The translations under genes were made by a program, and so were the position numbers. 64,000 nt of DNA, taken from the NCBI GenBank assembly GCA_033964015.1, contig CM066921.1:27943355-28007354 (forward strand). The letters are read 5' to 3'. Shown piece after piece: positions 1 through 13,800 of this stretch (position 1 is its first letter; each line of letters starts with the position of its first letter). The stretch comes from Scolanthus callimorphus. Its lineage: Eukaryota; Cnidaria; Anthozoa; Actiniaria; Edwardsiidae. The notes under the pieces are model-generated. The model ran no database searches, had not been told where the DNA came from, and saw only the letters and a list, made by a program, of their open reading frames with translations.

Positions 1-1862
1 GTGGGTCATCCTAGTGTTGCTGCCGCGGCACCACCCAGAGATAAGATCCTAGAGGATGCGAAGCCGTACGCGGACAACACTGCACAGTCAGAGCTTGCCG
101 ACTCAATAAGGGAAGGGACGCCATTGCCTTGAATGGTACGTGCGGAAGTCATTTCTTTTAGCAGCCCAGAGGTTTCCTTTATATGCTGCTCTGCTACAGG
201 GATGCACAGTTTAGATGAAAATAATTGATAAGGGACACAAACTGACGTAGCAAATAGCATAGTCTTGTATAGAATGGCACTTTTGTAAACAAGGTATTTA
301 TAAACGCTACAATCTAAGAACATTTCTTTGTGTACAACACACATGTATACTTATTATGTTTCGCATAACATTCTGTGTGAGTAATGCCTGGTGCACCCTT
401 GCGACAAAATGGCACAACAGCGGCGTAGCCAGGAATTTCTGAAGAAAGGGGGGGGGGGGCGGATAGTGAAAACATGGGACGAAAATAATCAAATTTCCTC
501 CAGCAAATACAGTAAATGTATGGAAAACTAAGCTTCAAAGCTAAAAAATGTTACGATAACAGGTCAAGACTTTCTTAATATAACATGCACTTATCTTGAG
601 CCGCTTCATTGCATTTTTCAAAGCATTTTTCCAATGCAGCTTTTAAAAATTTCGTGAAATCATTGGGGCAAAACGCTTATTAGCTCACGTTTTCTCTTGA
701 GCCTTGCGCTACGCTGTTTCGTACCCAGACGCTTTACGGTTTTTAGGGCGCGCAAAGATTTGTGGGATATCTTTAGCAGGGCGCGCAGAGTTATGGGATA
801 CTTTTAACACGGCGCGCAGAGGTCGGGATATGCGCAGTTCATTGCGCGCCGTATAATACTCATCCCCAGTGTCTGCGTCTCCAAAACAATTTTCATAGAG
901 AAATCGATCGATTAGAGAAATAACCGCAAGAGACGCAAAAAATAACGTCTGGATACGAGACTGTGCGTTACGCACTAGGAATTTCACTTTCTTAAGATAA
1001 GTGAGTGGAACAATCAGAATTGAAAGAGTGTTCTCTCGAATTCGCTTATAATTTTTCTCGATTTAATTGAAATAATGTCCTTCGAAAATGCGAGGGAAAA
1101 TCAAATCATGTAACGTGGCCATACCACTATCATCGAGGACATTCAGTTCTTTCTCATTTTCGCCACAGCGATATATTTCTCGTAAACATCTGTTCTGCTT
1201 TTTCGTCGTTTTTTTATCGAAAAAATAAATTCAGTCCCGAAAATTCTCTAGTGACGTTCGTTCTCGGTAAAATATCTGTTCGAATGGCGCTGCGAGACCT
1301 GAACGTTTCGCCTCAGAATTTCAAGCTTTAATTTTCGTATTTACATTAAATGCTTAAGAATTCTAGGTGACCTTTCTAAAATAAATAAATAAACGGCAAA
1401 AAAAATTACCACCAAAACTAAAGAAGTCACTTTTTTGTGCAATTCCAAACATTAGATGATATATTTCAGATGATAGACTATCGTGAGTAATTCGCAATTA
1501 CTTTGTAATTACTCCTATAGTTTTTCAGAATTGGTGTAATTACTTTGCGATTGGTTTCACTACAGTCATATGAAAACCGCTCTAGTTTTGGCTTTTCTTT
1601 TTGGTTTTGTCTAGGGGGAGGGGGGAGCCTTGGTCATCCCTTTTATTTTGCTAGGGGGCAAACAGGTTTTTTCCTTATATGTTGATATGAAAAATTTTTA
1701 CTTCGCTGGGGTTAACTGCCCCCTCTGACTCCGCCAGCTACGGCCATGATAAACCAAATTGCAAATTTCAGTAGCCACGTGCATGCTTTGCGTACCTATT
1801 TTTATAATACTGGCGCTTTGTTACCGATACATAAAGTGGACAGCATTTCATGTAGATGTCGC
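1..1862. other. Region downstream of coilin, no gene recognised
   Basis: This stretch lies beyond the coilin stop codon and its polyadenylation signal. It has a poly-G run near 449-460 next to a 'gcgtagccaggaa' motif. The same motif ends the MITE at 29291-29448, so a relic of that family is likely at about 410-540. A minus-strand open frame at 6-344 has a protein-like stretch (about 131-210) with an acceptor-like 'ccctgtag' in front, but no homology is recognised. Nothing else can be supported. Confidence 0.4.
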
Positions 1863-1868
1863 TTTATT
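1863..1868 (-). promoter_or_regulatory. Candidate polyadenylation signal of coilin
   Basis: On the minus strand this reads AATAAA, about 30 nt beyond the coilin stop codon (1898-1900). It is a canonical hexamer in the right place, but in AT-rich DNA a chance match is possible, and the 3' UTR would be very short. Confidence 0.4.
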
Positions 1869-1897
1869 GCAGGATATCAAAGTCTGTTTTCGTATGA

Positions 1898-4800
1898 TCA
1901 CATGATCAGTCGGGGTTCAATCATGGTTGCCCAGAGTACGGAGACCTGAAGGAGATAAAGTATGCGAGTAGTATTACCACTTGTGGACTTGAACTTATAG
2001 CGCGAATGTTTTCGACGTGATCTTGTGATTTGTGGTAAGGTTACGCATAAACAAACAAACAATATTACGCACAAACAAGCAAGCAGACAAGCAAGCAAAC
2101 AAGCAAGCAAACAAGCAAGCAAACAAGCAAGCAAACAAGCAAACAAGCAAGCAAACAAACAAGAAAGAAAGAAAACAAGCACGCAAGCAAGCAAACAAAC
2201 AACAAACACAAACACGCAAGCAAGCAAGCAAACAAGCAAGCAAGCAAACAAACAAACAAACAAGCAAAGCAAATAAGCAAGCAAACAAACAAACAAGAAA
2301 GCAAGCAAACAAACAAACAAGCAAAGCAAATAAGCATGCAAACAAACAAACAAGCAAAGCAAATCAGCAAGCAAACAAACAAAGCAAGCAAGCAAACAAG
2401 CCAGCAAACAAACAAAGAAGCAAGCAAATAAGGAAGCAAACAAGCAAGCAAACAAAGAAGCATGCAAACAAGCAAGCAAACAAGCAAACAAACAAGCAGG
2501 CAAACAAGCAAGCAATAAACTCAGATTAAGACGGGGAGGGGGCAGCCGTTAGAACAGCTGTTTCGGTAGTTTGCGTGCACAAGCCCGTACTAAGTAATAA
2601 TAATAATGCTTACATTTATATAGCGCTATTTCCTATAGCTCAATAGCGCTTTACAAGAAATTTACTGCGCAAGAAAAAATAAAAGCAATGATAAAAATAG
2701 TTAAAATTGAGTAAAAATGGTAAAAACGTAAAACATTTCTCAGGCACATGGTAAAACGTAAAAAAATTATCAGGAGAAACTAAGAACGTTGTTACCGGCT
2801 GCACGAAGGCTACTACTGTTTCAGGAGTCTTCATAAAAAGATGTCGAGAATGGTCGGGAATCAGGAGTCCGCCCGTGTTTTCCGGGAAAGAGCAAAGAAA
2901 AGCGGCTGAGATCACTATGTTGTGGATTTATGGTAAAAGTAGGGAAACGTTACCACTTTTATGGGTTGAGACACACCTTTTTATCAACCGTAGCAGGAGC
3001 TGTAGTTGCGTCTTCGTCCTCTTCTTCCTCGCCATCAATCAGTTCAAACTTCCTGGACACATTTCCATCACCTGGACAGAGAAATTAAAGTTACGTTCAC
3101 ACGATACTGGGAAATTCAGCCACTTGTGAATTGAAGGGGTCAACATGCCGTTGTCATGAATCGTCCGTTTCACGCTCCGTGATTTCAAACGATTTGGATT
3201 TGCTAGTCAAACCATATTATGCACAATTAAATGTAATTTGTAATTATTAAGGCCGGCACAGACTAGGGTACAAGTCCCAGGGACTTGTCCCACGAACCTG
3301 CTTCGGGGACAAGTCCCCTAGTGTCCCTTGTCGGGGACAAGTCCCTAGTGTCCCTCCTGTTTTTGAGTTGAAATTTCAGTCGCGGGGACAAGTCCCAGAA
3401 ATCAAACTGGTTTGATTCGTGGGACTTGTCCCTGGGACAAATTGTGCATTTTTTCTAGTGTGTATTGGTGGTTTTCACGTGACGTCATCAAAATGCTAAC
3501 TTCTAAGGTAAAACCTCTACGGAGATGTACTTTCAATGTTGATTATAACTGTGCTGAAGGAGTCATCACACCAAATCTCGGCACCTTCTGTCACGTAGTT
3601 CCGGAGATATCGCTGAAGCTATTTATGTCACGCAACACAAGTCAAGTATATTGAGCGTGTCGTATTTACTCAATTTGCTTAATTGTTACAATCTAGAACA
3701 AATTAGAATGTTATTAATGTTCATATCCTACCATTCCGACAAGATTCTTGTTGATATGATGCATTAAATAGCCGTTTTGGAGAACTGGTAATTTGGCCGC
3801 CATGTTGGTGCTCATCTGCTTGGGCACCAATATGGCGGCTCCATACATTTATTGTACAAAATGGCAGGGATTCATTTCCATATATTTCGCTCGGAAAACA
3901 CTCAATAAGCCTCAAATTTACCAAGAAAACATAATGTTGTGTTCTCTTTACAGTTCTGTTGAGTATACAGAATTTCAAAGTATATTTGGGGAGATAAATT
4001 TAGTGACGTGACAACTGAAAACCAAGAATAGGCCGGCACAGACTAGGGGACAAGTCCCACTACTCCCTGGGACTTGTCCCCTAGTCTGTGCCGGCCTTTA
4101 AATTTGCCAGAGGGCCGGGAAATCCTCACAGAGCGAGGCTCCAATTACGAGGTTCCCTTGTCAGTGTGATGGGTTAGTAAGTTGTAAGTCCTGCACTGAG
4201 GATGGGCAACTTCCGACGTCCCCGTGGTTCTTTAACATCCCTCTGGTTCAGGCTAGTGTAGTGTATGTGAAAGACGAGCCGGGAAGCTCTGGGGTAGGAG
4301 AATTTCTATGAACCTATTCTTGGTTTGCACTCATTCTTATGGGAATAAAATCACAAAAGCGCGGCGGCCATGTTGGTGTTCAGAACAAAAGCAACAAATG
4401 AACTTTCTTTTGTTCCTGTACACCAACATGGCTGCCAATGACGTCACGTGCAAGCCAGCACTTGCGCAGTCATAAGAAATCCGCAGAATGTACAAAATCG
4501 GGTTTACATCTTGTTGCCACTCAATTCAGATCTTGCGATGATTCCTTTGGGTGGTTACATTTGTCAAATGTTTCTCACTCGACCGAGTGCACGATATGTA
4601 TGATGTGTAGAACCAACAAAAGTATCCACCAAAAGGAATCATCACATGATCGGAATTGGGTGTCAACAAGATGTAAACACCGTTAGCCGATTTGGTCTAT
4701 TCCAGGGAGTGTCCCTGAACCTCATAGCTACAGGGTGGTTGCAAGCATTTGCAAACTTACCCAAAGGCTTCTCAAGGGATGCTTCTGTCAGTTCAAGGAG

Positions 4801-7800
4801 AACTTGATTGGACGTCGGGTCATAATCTAGGACGACTCCCTCCTGAAAACAAGGGGAAAATAGGAGTGTGTGCGACACGATGAAAATGTAGGAGGTACAG
4901 GTGGTACCGAGGAAAGTGGCCGCTTAATGGAGATAGTACAAGTCTTTCAATGTTCCACTTTAATATCTGCTGAAACTACTGCAAAGATGCTTCTCAAAGA
5001 ACCACCACCGGATGTTTGAGTTGAATTAGCGGCTTGCAAGCTTGTCACAACAAAGATTAAAGAAGAATTTGCTGCTGTTTTCAATTGTCATAACATTTTC
5101 TGTCCCCAAATTGGCATTTAGAATCATTAATAGGATTTTGTGTAGATGTAATAATAACATTCGGGACCGGAAAATAGTGGCCGCGGCCGCTTAATAGAGT
5201 TGGCCGCTGAATAGAGGTATTAAATACAGTACTTGAAATGAGTGACAAATAGCTTTGGGACTTTGAAAAGTGGCCGCTTAATAGAGGGTGCCCGCTTAAT
5301 AGGTGGCCGCTTAATAGAGGTACCACTGTAGTTGGAACTCGTTGCGTTTAGAAAAAAAAACATATCAACGCCGACTAAACTCATTTTTGTGTGCATACTG
5401 ACTCGTACCCAGGCATAGTCCACTTGCATTGTAGGAATTGAAAAAGAATAAAGTTTGTTTTGTCTTCAAAGGTTTTCAGCAGTGATGCCGGCTGTTGTTG
5501 TTGTTGTCGCCACTGTTATGACAACTGCCCGCAACAACTAGTACCGGCACTGAAACGATGAACAGGTGAGCCATGGATCGAATTGTGCTCGTACCGGACA
5601 AGGGAACAGTGTTCTCGTACCGGACAAGGGGATATTGTAATAATGGCTTTCAGCCAAGGCGAATTTATGCTAGTTACCTTATTGGTACTTATTTTCGCGG
5701 GCACTTAATTTTGCTGAAAAAAAAGGTCGGCATATTTCGCAGGTCTTTTTTTTCGCGATTTGGGTGCAAAATTATTTTCTCAGGAAATTAATTTTCGCGA
5801 AAATGAAAAAAAAATCATTTTATTTCGAGAATTGTATTATTATTTTACACTTCTTATTTCTGAAAATCATGAACTCATAACAAAACTAAACTATAGAAAC
5901 CGCATCGTGTACCATAGAGCATAGCCAAAGACATATCACCTTCTGCTAACGTATTTGCAATTGTATAATACATATTTACATTGTAGCCGTGAATTCTTCA
6001 TTAAATTGAAAAACAAGAAATAAAGGAGGGTATTAAATTTCGCGTCGCGATTTCGAGAATCGCGAAATTAAAGCGACGCGAAAATTAGTACCAATAAGGT
6101 AGATCATACAATTTACCTTGTAGTTTGACATCTCTGGTGTATAAGACGCCGATAGTTCTACAACCTGGATGGGATAAAACATACTTGGTAATCTTTCAGT
6201 GTGTGAATCTGGCAAGAATGGGGTAAATGTAATACTGGAAAAAACTAGGGAAAGTACCCCGCGGTTATAACAGCAATTCGGGGTGTTCCATCAGAAACAT
6301 ATAACTCACTTATATGTTTCTGGTTCCATTTCATATCCGTTACCCCTATCGAGGAGCCTGGGATGAACGGAAGCGTTTTATTATCGTTTATACCGTGGTC
6401 TTTGACATAGTGAAACACCTAGGCTTCGACAAAAGACACCTTGAACTTAATACTGAAGGTAATGTTTCCTGAACCTGGACTGACACCGAGACCGCGGCTC
6501 CGTGTTTGTTTTGGTCATTCCTCTCTAGTTTGTTCCTAACGTCACAGTTTCTAACGCTTAACCCATTCCTTACAAGCAATGTCACTTAGAATTTTTAGCC
6601 GTTCTATTAATGTAGCTGACGTGGCTGTTGGTAATATTTACAACTGATTCAGCGCAATACAGCTTTACGAGCTGCAAGATCAACATTTGTTCATTCAACT
6701 AAGATTTGTCTTACCTTGTAAGCTATTCTGTCTCCGGTTCTCGGTGTACCACACAACGGTGGATACTTAGTAAAGTCTCGTGCTGGGACGACAACCTCTG
6801 GATGTGCTTCACCTCCGGTTTGAGCTTCACTCCCATTCACTTCTTGCGATTCGTTAACTAAACCGGCTACCTTTGTCTGACTGCTATGACTCTTGTTCAT
6901 CAAAATCTGACTCTTGTTAGTCCATTTGTTCTTACGTCCTGACGGAGTGCCTCTATCCAGTTTAGGTACCGCACACCCTCCAGTTTGAGTTCCACTCACA
7001 AGTGCTTCCTCTGATTCGTTCCCTAAGCTGGCTTCCTTCTCAATATGATTCTTGTTATTCAAATGCTGGCTCCGGAATCTGTCTTCAACTACAGAAGGAG
7101 GGCCTCTGGCCACGTTGAGTAACGCGCACCCTCTACCACGACCAACACCTCCTGGGCCTGCCTGACGTCCCCTCTCGTCTCTGCCACGCCCCATATAGGA
7201 GCGAGAAACTATACCTGCTCCACTGACGTGTCCACTCGCTGTAACAGAAGAACTGTCACCCCTTGGACAAGGTTCCGAGACTGAAAGATCATTGCTTATT
7301 ATACTTTCTAATGGTCCACCTTGACATCCAATCTTGGCATCATCTTCGTCGTCAGACTCAAATCGTATATGTGATGAGGCAGAGGAATTATGAGGGTCGA
7401 CTACGCGTAATGTTTGATCATAGGTAATTGGGTGAGGTTTTGAGGTCCCTCCTTTAGTGGCATTACCACCAGCCTTGGTGGATAAATGTGTTCCTTCTGA
7501 TGATGGGGATGGTCCTATAGGATTTGTTGACCTTTTCGCCTTTGGGGGATTTGTAGGTTGCTCTTCCTTCGATGATATCGATGACGAATTGGACGATGAT
7601 GAAGACGACAATGATGACATCAGCTTCTCTGAAGACGTCACTCCATTATCACCTTTTGATGCAGAAAGTGCTTCTTTCTTGGCACCTTTTCTCTTTTCTT
7701 TCCATAACCCTTCGAGCCCTTCTCCAAAGCTGAAACTAAAGAGGGCAAAGCTTTACTGGCTTGAGTTCTTTCCGACGATGCAGACGGTCCTATAGGTTTG

Positions 7801-10800
7801 GTTGACCTTTTCGCCTCAGGGGATTTGTATGTTGTTCTTCCTTTGATGATATCGAATCCGATGATGACGAAGAAGACAAGGATGATGTCAGCTCCTCTGA
7901 AGACGTCACTGTATTATGAACTTTAGATGCAGAAAATGTTTCTTTATTGGCCCCCTTTTTCTTTTCTTTCCTATATCCCTTCTCATAACCCTTCTGAAAA
8001 GCTGAAACTAATGATGACAAAACTTTATCTACTTGTTTGTTTCCAATGTTCTTATTAGCTGATGCTGACTCACCTGTTGCAATTCTTTTTCCATTATATT
8101 TTGGTTCAATCGCATGTTTTGCTGCTGTCGCTTTATTGGGTGATTCAGATGCTGTAGAAGTGGAAGTATCAGATTCGGGAGTAGAGTCTGACTGTTCATT
8201 TGGTTTTGCTGAACTACATGTAATTCTTTTTCCCTGGCGTGTTTGCTTACTAGCTGATTTGGGCCTTTTTCTGTTACTTGAAGAATCTGTGCTCAACGAA
8301 GTTGAAGTGTCAGATTCAGGGGTGGAATCTGTTTGATTGTTTCTCTTTGTGGTTACTTTTTGTCTTCCAGAATTTGATTCATCAGATGATGAGCTGGTAG
8401 ATGATGACGTCATGGTAGATGTAGATGATGATTCACCTTTATGACATCGCGCCGCATTTTTATTGCTGCTAAAAGATGAATTGGCCTTTACAATTTCCCG
8501 TTCTGATTTCTTTTTCACACCATTAACACGTTTAGATCCATTTCTTTGTTGTACAGGTATCTTTGTTTCGGTGTTTTTCACTTGCTTCTTTCCAGTTCTT
8601 ATTTGTTTTGAGTTCCGCTTCGTGGCTTTATTACTTTTTCCCATCTCTCTGAAAGGAAAACAAAAATGAAATTTAGATAAGACACTTGAACGTTCAAGAA
8701 ACATTGACTTTCTGTTAAACATTACAACAATAATAATAATAAGAGTGGTAGTTTTGCGAGCTGTGAAGTTGCAAGCTGCAAGTTGTGAGTTACCGATTGA
8801 GTTTTCAAAATCCGAAAAGTCACGTCCATAATTGAGCATCAAGGTTTTCTGAGTTTTGTGATTCATAAATTCAAGACTAAAATTCTGGTGTCGAATTCCC
8901 TGGGTACAAGAGTCTCTAAGCTTCACTCATCAACAATCAAAACCACTGAACCTACAGAAGGAACAGGGATTTCCAGGGAGTCCACATGTGAGCCCAGTAT
9001 CACGCAAAGCTGAGGAAAACCTGAGTATCAAGCCCTCTCCTGATGTTCTCCCAAGCTCATCTGAAAACTCATCTGAAAACAAACAGGGATAAGGGGCGTA
9101 ATTCTATTTTCCATCTCCTCATTTTCTTTTGGAAAAAATAACATATTATTTCGCCTGATTCAGATACAGGGTCCCAGTGAGTTAGTCCTAGCCTGTGAAA
9201 CAGGCTTTTGGAAAGTGCTCTGGATAACTCCCAGAGATGTACCAGTATCTGAAGCCGTTCTAGTGCCCGGCCAAAATAGGGAGATTGGGGAAAACGTGTA
9301 GATCCTTGTTTTTCGAATATTTCGCATTTTAATCGACTAACTCGAAGTGTAAACACTGAATACTAGTCCAGTGATATTGTAGTTCCAGTTGGAACTAATT
9401 GCAATAGAATTTTTCTCAACGGCATATGAACTAGTTTAGTGAGCTAGTCAACAGAAAAAAAGTCCTCAAAAATCCCTTTAGCGGAACATGCCGAAAACGA
9501 GGAACTTAATATTTGGCCGAAAACCACAGGGTACCCGCGTCACAAAAAAGTTATATTTTTGAAATAACCGCTCAAATTCTTGGTATCTTTTGTATTTAGA
9601 GATCCATTATTATTTGCAAGCAATGTCTAATAATTCTTATCTGTTTTGATGATTAAAAAAGTTTTTTCGTTAACCGAACTCATTTTCAGAAGAGTCGCGA
9701 TTGGGCCAATGTAGACCCAAAATCGAGTAATTTTGATTGAGTCCGAAAACTACTGGTGACCGAAGTCTAGAAATAAACTATTTTGTTTGTGCTCATGCGA
9801 CAACTAAAAAGAAACAAACAAACAAATAGTTTTAGCTGGTGGTAGTATATGACGAAGGAAAATAAAGAACGCTAATAAAATACTGCAAGTACTCAAAAAT
9901 CCCTTCTGGCCAAATGTCAAAAACACAGTGACAATGCAATATCGTTTTACTGCGTTTTGCAGGATTTGAATCGAATTGAGTGAGTGTATGAAATGTGAAC
10001 TACAACAAATGGTACAGCTAGCAGATAAAACCTTGTTTATCAGAAACTAGGGTTATGTTTGCAGATAAAGATCATCATCTTGCATTTCAATGTCTAGATC
10101 AGGAAGGGGGCGAATCCCTGTTTTGCACTCAGTGCAGGCTGGGTTACAGCAGTCCGTTCTTTTTACATGTGCATCTATGGGTCCTGCAGTCACTCTTGCA
10201 CTTACACCTTACCATTTCAAGCAAGGAGAGTCGTGTGCCGGGTTGTCAACTGTGGTATGACGCTGCTGCAGGAGTAGGGGGAAGAATTTCCGGCTGCACA
10301 CTTATAATTTTCGTAGCTACTTTTCTGCAGAATGTAGCGCACGGAATCGCACGGATCTGCACAAAGTTTCGCCTCAATCCGAATCCGCAACGTTTGATTT
10401 ATGAAAACAACTGATAATTAGACAAAGTATTTCACCAAGCAGAAGCAAGATTAAACCCAACGTTTCAGACATTTAATTCTGTCCTTCATCAGGACGGTTA
10501 CAAAACCAAGTTACATGTCACGCGTATAAACTATGAGGCGCGCAAGATATGGAAGATGAACGCGCGCGTGTAATTATAATATAATTAAAGTTCTTCCGCA
10601 GGTTGAGGCCATCAGGGGCCATTGTCTTGAGCTTCTATATCAAGTAACCCTCAACTGACAACTGATCTTCCGCCTTCGAAACTTTCTTGGTGCATTTTAT
10701 CACCAGATCTTCTAGGATATGTCCTGCGTTGGTGGGATTGAAATGGGCCGCCACTGCTGATGTTTCAGCATAACTTCTGTAATGGTTGATAGTGCACTTG

Positions 10801-13800
10801 TGGGTTCTAAATTGTTCATGTAGAGGACAGCTGGTTAGGTTGGCGTCTGAAAGCCACCATAGGGGTTCTGATATTATTTTCTTCAATCGTTCTGAGACAC
10901 AAATGATGGGGAACGCTTGTTTAATGATTTTGGGTGCGTTTTGTAGCCGAGGGGATATGTAAGCACTACAACTACTCTGTTGCTCTTCGTTCCTCGTTGG
11001 CGGGTCATCAGAGTGTCTGCTCTGGATTGCAGCGCTTGTTTGTTTGTCTTGTTTGTAGCCTCTCACTGTAAGGTGGGTGGTATAAGCTCTCCTTATCACC
11101 TTCGACACGTCTTCTCGGAACTGATTCTTAGTAGACGGAGTGCTAAGGGGTAGGGGATACTCGACTTGCAGTCCGCAGGGTGACTGGAAGTCACGAGCAG
11201 ATATTGTTGTGTGTCAGCGGGTTTTATACCACAACAAAAACGAAAAAATACAAACAAAAACAGCACGCGCGAGCAGCCAAAAGGTGTTTTCATTGGTTCT
11301 TTTAGCGCGCGCACTGATAATGGCGCGTTCCGTGGTATTTTAAGCATTAGAGCACAACTTTCGCGTGATGTTGGAAGAGACACGAGAGCGTGGCTCGTGA
11401 TTTAGAAACTTTTCGAGTTTCTCTCCCAACATCACAAGTGCTCTATTTGCCGATAAAGTCACAGAAAGCTGTGCTCTCTAATGCTTTTATGATATAGTGG
11501 GGGAGACCCATTGCTTTATCGGTGTACGAGAACATAGATTTGGACCAATCAGAGCACGCATTAAATCGTAGCTATAATATAAACTTTTTTTATAAAATAG
11601 CTAAGATAATACGCACGCTCTGATTGGTTGCGAACTGTCCATCCTCACATTATCAACGCACAGCAGATGCAATGCTATTTTATAAAAGCAATAAAAAGCG
11701 GATTTCTGCGGTTTATAATGTGATAAACGCACTTGAGATGCTGCAAAAACACTTGAAAAGTTTGAAATTCACTTGCCTACGGCTTGTGAGTTTCAGACAT
11801 TTCTCTTGTTTTTGCAGCATCCCTCGTGCGTTTAGCACATAAACCACTGAAATCCGCTCTTTATTGCTTATATGTACCATGGCTGAAAGCCAATCAGAAT
11901 TCGAGAAACGCGCGCGTTGTGGTATAAAGAAAAATACAGGGATAGAAGTGTCTAATCTTGAGACTTACACTTTTCAAAGTGAAAGCCACGATGTCTAAAA
12001 AGTTGAAAATAGGCGAAAAATAAGACTATTTATCGTATTCATTTGCTTAATACGAGTGATAGACTTGACAATTTGGCTTTGTTGTGTCGCATCACAATTT
12101 CCGCGTGAATTTTGGAAAAACATTAACTGGGTACCCTGTGGTTTTAGACATGAAATAAACAATGCCGCCTCACGGTCGCACCTGCCAGTTGTTATGTAAA
12201 CAAACTCATTTGAAATGTTCTCGATCTAAGCTTCAAAATGGTATATGTCTCTTAAAATCCGCAAGGGGGAGGGTTTCGGTTGCTGGCCCACACAGCACGC
12301 GGGCCGGAGTACAGTATCGATTTTTCAAATCGTTTTAAATGTCAAAACATATAGAGAACATATTAGAAATTGCCTGTAAATAATTACGGTACTTGAAATG
12401 CAAAAATATACCATTAACTGTAGCGTTCTTTTAAATAATGGAATTTATTTTGACGCGGGTACCCTGTGGTTTTCGGCCGAATTTTAATTCCTCGTTTTCG
12501 GCATGTTCCGCTAAAGGGATTTTTGAGGACTTTTTTTCTGTTAACTAGCTCACTAAACTGGTTCATATGCCGTTGAGAAAAATTCTATTGCAATTAGTTC
12601 CAACCGGACCTACAAAATCTCGTAGATTGACTGGACTATACTGGTCACACCAGGAATGTGACATGTTGCGTTCGACACACCCTGGGCACCAGAGTCTTGC
12701 TGTGCCGTAAATGAGTGAAGGCTTGGAGACTCTGGTACCCAAGGGTATTCTACAACAGAATTTCCATCTTTAAATTATCCTTGCTATCTTCCATGCTAGC
12801 AGAGGCCACTTTTCTCTGTATTTCACTGGGCGGAGAGTCATGATTCTCAGTGACTCTCACTAGCCCAACGCAGCCCAGCCCACTAGCCCTGCAGGGGGAA
12901 TAGCCTATCAGAAAACCTTGTTTACTCGCTTATAGCAGACTAACTTTTCAGATTGAGACCATTCCATTCCAAACAGATCTTTGTTTAAAACTCAAACTGG
13001 TAACTTGCAGCACGCAGCTTGCACATCTTATAATTCAGGTCTCTAATAATAATCAGTATAATCAGTGTAAACATGAATGCTACGTTGTGATGCTCAGCCA
13101 TCTTTTATAGGGCTCATACCTCGTGATATCATAAACTAAGAGAGCTCATGAGAGATGCATAGTGCAGCGACCTTTGCACACTTTCCACGAGTTTGCAAAG
13201 GAAGTTAAACAATGTACATACCCCATTTGATCAGAATCAATAAGCTTTCTCTTTTTTCTTGAACTATCAACTGTGCTCTCTAAAACAACAACAATCAATA
13301 AGATTTTATCATATGATGAAAGACTGGGAACATTTTTGTTGAGTCAGCATTTTTTGGCTTAAAATGAAATATCCCTGCTTTTCAGCAGGTTTGCAAAGTG
13401 TGTTCATCTGTGACCCGAACTCAAACAGCCGGCCTTCATTATTTACAAATGCCCTTTGCATTTCAAGTGAGTCACCTTAACCAGGGCTGGCAGATCCAGT
13501 AATTGAGGACAGGAGGGGCCAGATAGTGAAGATATACTAGAAACCAAAAACTGAAAGTTTAATTGTTTCATTGACTGAGCAAAATGCAGTAAATGGGAAA
13601 TTTAATCTCCTAAAAAAAGAAGGGGTGAACATTTGTGTAACACATGTACAGTACCATACCTTCTGCTTGTGAGGTTAATTCATTTTCTCCTCCATGTTCT
13701 TTCACCCTATGGCACATGAAAAAAAACTATGGTATTAATAAAAGAACATTCATTTACTACTGGTTGCATCGACATGTCTACACACACAACAAAAACATGT

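Larger units (their letters stand above)
9364..12638. mobile_element. TIR element A (TAGTCC...GGACTA), in coilin intron 3
   Basis: A 3.3-kb unit with long imperfect terminal inverted repeats of about 200 bp, starting TAGTCCAGT and ending ACTGGACTA, flanked by the 3-bp duplication 'tac' (9361-9363 and 12639-12641). Each TIR contains 'cggcatgttccgctaaag' and 'accacagggtacccgcgtc'. Inside, read on the minus strand: two fold-back hairpins (about 11660-11870 and 11341-11496), a decayed Penelope-like reading frame, a hammerhead-like motif and a decayed Cys-rich CXC frame. Element B (20810-24256) is a second copy in the other orientation. No transposase is recognised, so it is probably non-autonomous. 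The superfamily is not assigned. Confidence 0.8.

Noticed and set aside
6..344. Minus-strand open frame of 112 codons with a protein-like middle
   Set aside because: No homology recognised and no matching splice partner in the window; kept only as a note in the region entry.
1898..2529. Long open frames on both strands (Cys/Leu-rich minus, Lys/Gln-rich plus)
   Set aside because: They are translations of the AAAC/AAGC satellite. Only the last 48 nt of the minus frame (coilin exon 8) is coding.
7790..8926. Coding start upstream of 8648 in coilin exon 4
   Set aside because: The open frame continues into intron 3, but the acceptor at 8650-8649 and the phase of exon 3 set the exon border at 8648.
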